Assembly: GCA_005799825.1 (NCBI GenBank)
Contig: SYFT01000080.1
Location: 1 to 37,284, forward strand
DNA: 37,284 nucleotides
Direction of reading: 5' to 3'
From: Acidobacteriota bacterium
Lineage (GTDB): Bacteria > Acidobacteriota > Vicinamibacteria > Vicinamibacterales > SCN-69-37
Position numbers and translations under genes: made by a program. Positions 1 to 8,977 of the stretch are shown here, in pieces. Under the pieces are notes generated by a model that saw only the letters and a list, made by a program, of their open reading frames with translations, ran no database searches and was not told where the DNA came from. Position 1 is the stretch's first letter. The number at the start of each line of letters is the position of its first letter.

Positions 1-511
1 CCACGCGCATCTTCCACCCGCCCGAGAGTGCGCCCACATCCCCATCAATCCGTGCATCGTCGAACCCGAGACCGTGCAGGACTTCACGAGCCTGGCTCTC
101 AAGGCCGTAGCCCCCAAGATGGTCGTACTCCTCCTGGACCACGCCGAACCGCTCAAGGATGCGGTCCATCTCATCGGCGCGCGCCGGGTCGCCCATGGCG
201 TTCTGGAGGTCCTCGAGTTCGTGGTGAAGGTCACCCAGGCGGCCGCTGCCGGCGATGGCCTCGTCCAGAACCGAACGTCCCGACATCTCCTCGACGTCCT
301 GCCGGAAGTAGCCCACGGTGAGCTTCCTGGGCACCGTGACCTCGCCCTCTTCGGGGCCTTCTTCGCCCACAATCATGCGAAAAAGAGTGGTTTTGCCCGA
401 TCCGTTCGGCCCGACAAGGCCTACCTTGTCGCCGGGATTGAGCTGAAAGTTGGCCTCCACGAACAGGAGCTGCTTGCCGTACTGCTTGGAAATGTTGGAA
501 AACGAAATCAC
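1..511 (-). CDS. ABC-F family ATPase, N-terminal part (runs off the window)
   Basis: About 170 residues of the first nucleotide-binding domain are visible. The protein begins MISFSNISKQYG, as is usual for ABC-F proteins. It carries a Walker A motif GPNGSGKTT near residue 36 and reaches the ABC signature LSGGWKMRV at the window edge. ABC-F proteins are soluble tandem-ATPase factors without membrane segments, and many act on the ribosome; the exact subfamily (Uup, EttA or other) cannot be decided because the linker and second ATPase domain are outside. The start is the GTG at 511-509: AGGA lies 8 nt upstream, and no ATG fits this frame nearby. The gene is divergent from the RNA-binding protein at 792. 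Confidence 0.93.
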   Translation of the reverse strand, partial: MISFSNISKQYGKQLLFVEANFQLNPGDKVGLVGPNGSGKTTLFRMIVGEEGPEEGEVTVPRKLTVGYFRQDVEEMSGRSVLDEAIAGSGRLGDLHHELEDLQNAMGDPARADEMDRILERFGVVQEEYDHLGGYGLESQAREVLHGLGFDDARIDGDVGALSGGWKMRV

Positions 512-791
512 GACCGTGATCCTATCGGAGTAGCGAGGAACATGTCGGGGGCCCGGGGTCCTGGAGCCGGCTTTGCTCTTTCCCCCGTACCCTGTTACGC
601 TGTCGTTGCCGCTGAAGGTTGGCCTTCGAGCTATGCCCGCGTTGGAAGTCCTGGTTTCAGAACCCCCACGTGATCGCCTACGCAAGAGGAACGGGAGTCC
701 GTTCCGGCTGTTCTTCCGCGAGCAACTGATCGGGCATTCAGCCTGATGAGGCGCCCGGCCCGCAGGGGTCGTCTTGGCGCAGGAGTCGATC
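512..791. other. Divergent intergenic region with a leader hairpin
   Basis: No convincing gene lies in this 280-bp gap. It must hold the promoters of the leftward ABC-F gene and the rightward RRM gene. A perfect inverted repeat, GGAACGG / CCGTTCC with a 4-nt loop, lies at 688-705, about 87 nt upstream of the RRM start. It has no T-tract after it, so it is more likely a leader structure than a terminator. I could not identify a -35/-10 pair with confidence. Confidence 0.4.
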
Positions 792-1118
792 ATGGGTCGT
801 AAACTGTACGTCGGTAATCTCCCCTACACCACCACCGAAGACGAGCTTCGTGACTTGTTCAGCCAGGCTGGTGCCGTTGACACCGTGAATGTTGTCCGTG
901 ACAACGCCACGGGCCGTGCGCGCGGGTTCGCGTTCGTCGAAATGGCGACTGATGCGGATGCGCAGAAGGCCATTGAGCAGTTCAACGAGCAGCCGATGGG
1001 CGGCCGCAACCTGGCCGTGAACGAAGCGCGTCCGAAGCCCCAGTTCGGTGGCGGCGGGGGCGGCTACGGCGGCGGCGCCGGCGGTGGCGGCAACCGTCGT
1101 CGCGAACCGCGCTGGTAA
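792..1118 (+). CDS. RRM-type glycine-rich RNA-binding protein
   Basis: A 108-residue protein with one RNA recognition motif: RNP2 is LYVGNL (residues 5-10) and RNP1 is RGFAFVEM (about 44-51). A glycine-rich tail and an arginine-containing end (NRRREPRW) follow. This is the layout of bacterial and cyanobacterial Rbp-type proteins, which bind single-stranded RNA and are often cold- or stress-responsive; the specific targets are unknown. The ATG at 792 was chosen over an in-frame ATG at 774 because AGGAG lies at 781-785, 6 nt upstream, and because it gives the usual MGRKLYVGNLP start. The gene appears monocistronic, with a strong terminator right after it. Confidence 0.93.
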   Translation: MGRKLYVGNLPYTTTEDELRDLFSQAGAVDTVNVVRDNATGRARGFAFVEMATDADAQKAIEQFNEQPMGGRNLAVNEARPKPQFGGGGGGYGGGAGGGGNRRREPRW

Positions 1119-1138
1119 CACCACGCGGCATATTCGGA

Positions 1139-1175
1139 GACCCGGTCGCCATGGGCGGCCGGGTCATTTGTTTTT
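1139..1175 (+). terminator. Rho-independent terminator of the RRM gene
   Basis: A 12-bp stem (1139-1150 pairing with 1154-1165, one G-T wobble), a 3-nt loop, then ATTTGTTTTT. It begins 20 nt after the RRM stop codon. Confidence 0.88.
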
Positions 1176-1212
1176 CAGGCACGACCCAGCAAGCAGTTTC
1201 CGGAGGTCCTCA

Positions 1213-1440
1213 GTGAAGGTGTACTCAAAAGGCGCGCGAGTGTCACAGCCAAACTACGGACCGGGCACGGTCACTGATGCCGACACGCATCACACCGTGA
1301 TCGATTTCGACAACCACGGACTCAAGCGATTCGTGACCACGATGGTGGCGCTCGCCCCCTCGAGCGAACCTGCGCCGGAGAAGGCCAAGGCCACCCGCCG
1401 CAAGAGGGCCACGAAGGCGACCAAGGCCGCCGAAGCCTAG
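1213..1440 (+). CDS. Small SH3/KOW-like protein with basic histone-like tail
   Basis: A 75-residue protein starting at GTG 1213, preceded by an excellent GGAGGT at 1202-1207 with 5-nt spacing. Residues 5-35 (KGARVSQPNYGPGTV, then VIDFDNHGLKRF) follow the pattern G-x-x-V-x-x-P-x-[FY]-G-x-G-x-V...V-x-F, seen in the C-terminal tail of UvrD/PcrA helicases and in small nucleic-acid-binding barrel domains. The tail (about 55-75) is rich in K, A, R and T with repeated KAT/RKRATK units, like histone H1-type or AlgP-type tails. A role in binding DNA, RNA or RNA polymerase is inference. It sits just after the RRM gene but beyond that gene's terminator, so it probably has its own promoter in 1176-1212 or relies on read-through. 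Confidence 0.82.
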   Translation: MKVYSKGARVSQPNYGPGTVTDADTHHTVIDFDNHGLKRFVTTMVALAPSSEPAPEKAKATRRKRATKATKAAEA

Positions 1441-1455
1441 TGCCGTGAGAGCCGC

Positions 1456-2796
1456 CTACCGGTAGCGCTCTTCGAGCGGTGCGGGCGGCAGCATCTCAGA
1501 CTCCCAGGTGGCCAGGCGGCCTCGAAGGTCGGCGGCGGCTTCGGCCCTTGCCCCAATCAGATTTGTGCGCTCGCCAGGGTCGGCCGCCAGATCAAACAGG
1601 TACGCCCCCTCCTCGTTCTCCACGTACTTCAGATCGCCGTGCCGCACGGCCTTCTGCTGACGCCGCTGCGACACGCGCCAGAACAACGTGCGCGGAACTG
1701 ATGGCGCGCCGGTGAATGCGGGCAGCAGGCTGATGCCGTCAAGCGGTCGCGCGTTCGCCGCGCCGGCAATCGCAGCAAACGTCGCGGTCCAATCCATCGT
1801 CACCGCCACCTGATCAGAGTAGCTGGCGGCCGCAATCCGCGCCGGCCAGCGCACGGCGGTTGCCACGCGCAGCCCTCCCTCGCCCACCGTCATCTTTGCG
1901 TGGCTGAACGGACCCATATGCGAAAACCGCTCGCCGCCGTTGTCACTTGTGAATACGAGCAGCGTGTCGTTCGACATTCCCGCAGCGTCAAGCGCCGCCA
2001 GCACGCGGCCAACACCGTCATCGAGACTGCGCATCATCGCGGCAAATACTTCCGGCGACCCGCCGGCCTTCCAGTCGTCCACGGAAGGACGATGGTGATC
2101 GGCGGGGCCTTGCCATGGCCAATGGGGCGCGCTGTATTGGAGGCTGAGAAAGAGCGGCGCCTCCGAACGCGTCGCGATGATGCGTTCCGCGCGCGCGGTG
2201 AGCAGGTCGGTCATGTATCCGTCGGTCGTGACTGGCTCGCGATTGTCGAAGAACAGTGGGCGCCGGTACTCTGAGTCTTCCTTCGTGAAGTAGTCGCCGC
2301 CTGCTCCGAGGAATCCATAGAACTGATCAAAGCCGTGTTCAAGCGGATGATGTTCGGGCGCCGTACCGAGGTGCCACTTGCCCACAAGCGCGGTGCAATA
2401 CCCTGCGTCCCGTAGCAGACGCGGCAGTGTCGGTGGAGAAGCCGCCAGGCCGACCGGATGGGTGGTGAGCGGTTCGTGTAATCCGGCTGGGTCGCGGGCC
2501 GGGTAGCGGCCGATCATCAATGCCACACGCGTCGGAGAACACACCGGCGCTGCGGAGTACGCCTGCCGCAACACCATCCCCTCGCGTGCGATTCGATCGA
2601 TATGTGGAGTCTTGTACGCCGTCGCGCCGGTGAATCCGACATCGCCGTATCCGAGGTCGTCGCACATGACGAGGATGATGTGGGGACGACGGCTCAAGCG
2701 GCGCCATGCGCAGCCGGCCCACGCTCCCACGGCGGCCAACGTTGTTGAGATCGCAAGCGCCGACTGGAGAAACTCACGCCTGGTGAAACTACCCAT
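1456..2796 (-). CDS. Exported sulfatase (arylsulfatase family)
   Basis: A 446-residue alkaline-phosphatase-superfamily sulfatase. The N-terminus has a Tat-like motif TRREFLQ followed by a hydrophobic stretch, and a Cys in WAGC near residue 29 that could be a weak lipobox. Metal-binding acidic residues are at CDDLG (about 45-49). The sulfatase signature CSPTR is at residues 86-90, where Cys86 would be converted to formylglycine. GKWHLG and TSDNGG motifs are also present. The substrate cannot be told from sequence. The start at 2796 gives a proper export signal; an upstream in-frame extension does not. It overlaps the end of the upstream beta-barrel-like gene by 8 nt (ATGGGTAG), which suggests translational coupling. 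No formylglycine-generating enzyme is in the window. Confidence 0.9.
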   Translation of the reverse strand: MGSFTRREFLQSALAISTTLAAVGAWAGCAWRRLSRRPHIILVMCDDLGYGDVGFTGATAYKTPHIDRIAREGMVLRQAYSAAPVCSPTRVALMIGRYPARDPAGLHEPLTTHPVGLAASPPTLPRLLRDAGYCTALVGKWHLGTAPEHHPLEHGFDQFYGFLGAGGDYFTKEDSEYRRPLFFDNREPVTTDGYMTDLLTARAERIIATRSEAPLFLSLQYSAPHWPWQGPADHHRPSVDDWKAGGSPEVFAAMMRSLDDGVGRVLAALDAAGMSNDTLLVFTSDNGGERFSHMGPFSHAKMTVGEGGLRVATAVRWPARIAAASYSDQVAVTMDWTATFAAIAGAANARPLDGISLLPAFTGAPSVPRTLFWRVSQRRQQKAVRHGDLKYVENEEGAYLFDLAADPGERTNLIGARAEAAADLRGRLATWESEMLPPAPLEERYR

Positions 2797-3259
2797 GACC
2801 GGTGCCGGGCATTGTGCCATGGGGGCACCTAAGCCACAGACCTGGTCCGCTCTGTCGCGAGAATCCAACAATCGGACAGATCGGAATTCTCCCGGACGTC
2901 GTGGCAGAAATGCCGTACCCGCCGGTCATGGTAACAATGCTCGCCATCGCGTCGTCGACCGTGGTTGCCGCCAACGCCTCGCGAACGAACCGGGTCGTGC
3001 CGCCTGTATAAAGCGCGATCGAGGCCCCCACGCTTCCGAAGGGGCCGTTCGCCGGTCGGTAGGCCAGCTGCGCTCCGAACGCCGGTTGGCCATCGGCGCT
3101 GCCGAGGCCGGCCGTCGTGTTTCCCATGCCAACACCGATACGGAAGTGCCCACTCGAGAATGGTGCGGCTCCGCTACAGACCTGAGCCTCTGCGGCACGG
3201 CTGGTCATCGTGATGGCCAGCGCGAGGGCCAGCGAAAGGGCCACAGGCGAGGTCGGCAT
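2789..3259 (-). CDS. Short secreted beta-barrel-like outer membrane protein, probably C-terminally truncated
   Basis: A 156-residue protein with a clear signal peptide (MPTSPVALSLALALAIT, cut near AEAQ). Alternating Gly/aromatic/hydrophobic stretches follow (HFRIGVGMGN, AFGAQLAYR, FGSVGASIALYTGG, IVTMTGGYGIS), typical of small outer-membrane beta-barrels. The pattern stops after PICPIVGFSRQSGP; the last 18 or so residues look unrelated and there is no terminal aromatic barrel residue. Relatives of this type usually continue for several more strands, so this may be a truncated copy. A GTG lies directly before the chosen ATG. It follows the S9 peptidase gene by about 36 nt and overlaps the sulfatase start. 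Confidence 0.65.
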   Translation of the reverse strand: MPTSPVALSLALALAITMTSRAAEAQVCSGAAPFSSGHFRIGVGMGNTTAGLGSADGQPAFGAQLAYRPANGPFGSVGASIALYTGGTTRFVREALAATTVDDAMASIVTMTGGYGISATTSGRIPICPIVGFSRQSGPGLWLRCPHGTMPGTGHG

Positions 3260-3295
3260 CACTCACCGCGCAAAGAGGGGAATCGACTGTCGACG

Positions 3296-6262
<2,967 letters not shown>

Positions 6263-6327
6263 GACTGGACCTCCAAAAAGACGTTCGAGACGGGAAACCG
6301 GTGGAATAGTAGCAGTACTCGGGCTGG

Positions 6328-6909
6328 TTAGCCGACACGTCGACCGCCGAGTTTCTTGAGCCGGCGCAGAATCCAGCGCACGAAGAATGTCAGCGTGACG
6401 AGCATCACCAGCACCATCGCGGCCGCCACAAACGGATACTGGGTAGCGAACCACACAAGGATCAGCGCTGCGCTGTCTTCGACGAGGCTCAAGCCGATGT
6501 TGGACGCCGGCTCCGGTGAGGCGCTCACCGCCGCGCGCATCGCGGTTTTACCTGAATGCGCCAGCAGCGCGAGCGTGGAACCCGCAGCCCCGGCGGCCAG
6601 CTGCCAACCCGGGTCAAGCGCCGGCAACGCCCCATAGGCCAGCAACCCCGCAACCGGCACCCGGACGAATGTCTGAAGGACGTTCCAGACCAAATCGACC
6701 AGCGGCACCTTGTCGGCCACGAACTCAATTGCAAACAGGGCAGTGCAGGCGCCAATCAGCCACCAGCTCTGGATGATGCCCAGGTCTCCGGGCAGCACCA
6801 CGAGGCCGGCGCGCGACACCAGGCCAAGCGTCGCCACAGTCCCGTACACGTTCAGGCCTGCGGCGAAACACACCGCCACCAGAAAAGCCGCTACGTGTTC
6901 CGGGGACAT
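6328..6909 (-). CDS. DUF4126 family integral membrane protein
   Basis: A 193-residue protein with about five or six hydrophobic segments. The N-terminal helix AAGLNVYGTVATLGLVSRAG matches the conserved GLN-containing start of DUF4126 proteins, whose function is not known. Acidic residues occur in the loops (FVADKVPLVD, LVEDSAA). It ends with a basic tail (RRLKKLGGRR). Its ATG overlaps the stop of the upstream 101-aa gene by one base (TGATG), a sign of translational coupling. Confidence 0.88.
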   Translation of the reverse strand: MSPEHVAAFLVAVCFAAGLNVYGTVATLGLVSRAGLVVLPGDLGIIQSWWLIGACTALFAIEFVADKVPLVDLVWNVLQTFVRVPVAGLLAYGALPALDPGWQLAAGAAGSTLALLAHSGKTAMRAAVSASPEPASNIGLSLVEDSAALILVWFATQYPFVAAAMVLVMLVTLTFFVRWILRRLKKLGGRRVG

Positions 6910-7214
6910 CAGCGGCGTTCCACCTTCAGGTAAATGGGGCCCACACCGAGTGTGGCCACCAGGGCGTAGGGGCCCCACCCGGCACGGTTGGTCACAAGGA
7001 AGCGCGCGTGTTCACCAGGCTTCAGGTCGATGGCGACGTTTTTCCAGACGAGTGTGTTGTGCAGTCGCATGCGGTGCTCGCCGGCAGGCACGTCCTTCGT
7101 CACGGCCTCGCCGTTGACCAACACCGCAAACGGCTCTCCGTCGAGCGTGGCAAATACCTGGCGAATTCCGATGTCGTCCGGCGACTGACGGGCAATCGTG
7201 AGGGCCGCGTTCAC
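6909..7214 (-). CDS. Conserved hypothetical protein, 101 aa, beta-rich
   Basis: No signal peptide or membrane segment. The middle part (FAVLVNGEAVTKDVPAGEHR, then KPGEHARFLV) resembles PEGA-like or immunoglobulin-like beta domains, with short strands and Gly/Pro turns; the resemblance is weak and I do not assign a function. It overlaps the upstream HEAT-cyclophilin gene by 4 nt (ATGA) and the downstream DUF4126 gene by 1 nt, so it is embedded in the operon and very probably real. Confidence 0.8.
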   Translation of the reverse strand: MNAALTIARQSPDDIGIRQVFATLDGEPFAVLVNGEAVTKDVPAGEHRMRLHNTLVWKNVAIDLKPGEHARFLVTNRAGWGPYALVATLGVGPIYLKVERR

Positions 7215-8971
7215 CTCACCATCCGCGCTGCCGTGACTGCATCACCCATCTGCAGTCGATCAACCACGTCCATGCCACGGACCACGCGGCCAAGCGCCGT
7301 GAAGTCGCCCTCGTTGTGCGGCTGTGGCGTGCTGCCCAGCGTGTAGCCCGCCCGGCCGGTGTCGAGTCCAGACGACGCCCACGCGAGATTGGCGCGCGTG
7401 AGCCCCAAGCGGCTCACTTCGTCGCGCAGCCGATTGGCGCCGCGAATGGTGGCCTGTTGCACCACGAAGTTCGGCACCACGCGACTGAACACCGTGCCGA
7501 CGATGGCTCCGGACTCGGTGAGGCGAACGAACTCCTCCATGCCCAGCGGCGATTCACCGGGATACAGCTCCAACTCGATCTCGCCCCTCGGTGTGGTCCA
7601 CACCGCGCGAGGCGCTGACGCACCGCTGTACGCGGTCACAATCCAGCGTTCGGCGATGGCGCGATAGTCGGCATCGGTGCGCGCTGGAGCCGGCTGCGAG
7701 GGCGTCGCAGGGCCGGCCTGACGTCCACCAGCAACTGGCGGCGCAGGAATGAGCAGGTCTTTCATGGTCGGGTCGGCCACCAGATTGTCGAGGAACTGCT
7801 GGCCGATAGGGCCCATCCGCCGCAGCGCCTGAGTGGCCGATGTTCGGATCGCGAGACTTGGATCCCGCACGAGTGTGGCGGCGGCGTCGAGCGCCAATGG
7901 CGGCGCGAGTTGGGTCAGCGGAGTGAACGCTGTCAGGCGAAGCGCGGCAGGCTTCGACGCTGCGGTTGCCGCAGCGAGTCGCGGCGCCACCTGACCTACA
8001 CGACCTTTGTGCCGGCCAAGAATCTCCGCCGCTGACACTGACAACCACGTGTCGGGGTCGTCGAGTGCGGCCAGCACCACCCCAAACGACTCCTCATCGT
8101 CGTACGCATCGAGCGCGCGCAGGGCTTCGGTGCGCACACGACGGTCGGTGTCCTTGGTGCCGGCGCGCAGCCGTGCGGCAGTCGCCGCGCGGTCGACGAC
8201 GACAGCGGCTGGCTCGACGGCGGGGGTCACTCCCGGTGGCGGCGTCGACGTGAGCGCGGGTGGCAGCGCCAGTCCACGCATGGCCCAGAACCTGACGTCG
8301 GGTGACGGATCCTCACTGAGTTTCAGAAGGTGCGGCACGGCGGCAGAATTGCGCGGTCGGAACAGGGCCCACGCGGCGCGCCACCGGACTTCGATGCTTG
8401 GCGAAGTCGTCCACCTCACAATCGGCGCAATGTCTTCGCGGGTTGTATAACGCCCCATCGACAGCAGCGCCTCTCCCACCACACCCTCTGTGGCAGCCGC
8501 ACGAGTAGCGTTCGTCAGATACTGGGCCAACGCCTTCCAGGCTTCTGGCGTCCTGATTTTGCCGAGCGCGCGCGCGGCTTCACACGCTACGGTCGTGTTT
8601 GGGTTGGCCAGAAGCATCTGTGCCAGCCAGGGGATGCCAGCGGGGTCCTTCAGTTGCCCGATCGCGAAGGCGACAGTCGCGACAATGTCCGGGTTCTCAT
8701 CACGCCGCAGTGGGTGGAGCAGCACGCTCCCGCGCGGGTCGGCGATGCGGCCGACCGCCACCACGGCCCGGCGTTTGACCTCGGGATGTTTCGACTGAAG
8801 AAAGCGCGTGAGCGCCACTTCATCAAACTGCCGGGTGTCTTCGAGCTTCACCAGCAGCGCGATATCCACAATGTCTGCCTCGGCGAGAGGCGGCCGCTGG
8901 CTCGCGGCGGTTCCCATCAGGTGGACGAGCGCGACGATGGCAAGTAGCAGCCCGAGTCGAATTCGTGTCAT
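7211..8971 (-). CDS. HEAT-repeat protein fused to a cyclophilin-type peptidyl-prolyl isomerase domain
   Basis: A 586-residue protein with a signal peptide (MTRIRLGLLLAIVALVHLMG). Residues of about 30-400 are helical HEAT repeats (for example HPEVKRRAVVAVGRIADPRG, SPDVRFWAMRGLA, DRRVRTEALRALDAY). A Pro/Ala/Gly linker near 420 leads to a cyclophilin domain to the end, beginning TTPRGEIELELYP and containing FSRVVPNFVVQ, which aligns with the FHRIIPGFMCQ active-site strand: the catalytic Arg, Phe and Gln are kept. The later Trp/His positions of the pocket are not clearly conserved, so activity may be weak. Likely a periplasmic folding factor or scaffold. It begins 6 nt after the stop of the S9 peptidase copy 2. 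Confidence 0.9.
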   Translation of the reverse strand: MTRIRLGLLLAIVALVHLMGTAASQRPPLAEADIVDIALLVKLEDTRQFDEVALTRFLQSKHPEVKRRAVVAVGRIADPRGSVLLHPLRRDENPDIVATVAFAIGQLKDPAGIPWLAQMLLANPNTTVACEAARALGKIRTPEAWKALAQYLTNATRAAATEGVVGEALLSMGRYTTREDIAPIVRWTTSPSIEVRWRAAWALFRPRNSAAVPHLLKLSEDPSPDVRFWAMRGLALPPALTSTPPPGVTPAVEPAAVVVDRAATAARLRAGTKDTDRRVRTEALRALDAYDDEESFGVVLAALDDPDTWLSVSAAEILGRHKGRVGQVAPRLAAATAASKPAALRLTAFTPLTQLAPPLALDAAATLVRDPSLAIRTSATQALRRMGPIGQQFLDNLVADPTMKDLLIPAPPVAGGRQAGPATPSQPAPARTDADYRAIAERWIVTAYSGASAPRAVWTTPRGEIELELYPGESPLGMEEFVRLTESGAIVGTVFSRVVPNFVVQQATIRGANRLRDEVSRLGLTRANLAWASSGLDTGRAGYTLGSTPQPHNEGDFTALGRVVRGMDVVDRLQMGDAVTAARMVR

Positions 8972-8977
8972 GTCACT

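Noticed and set aside
74-673. Long plus-strand reading frame over the ABC-F gene
   Set aside because: It is antisense to a clear Walker A and ABC signature and has no family features or ribosome binding site.
738-1124. Minus-strand frame across the RRM gene
   Set aside because: It mirrors the RRM coding sequence and its glycine codons; no signal of its own.
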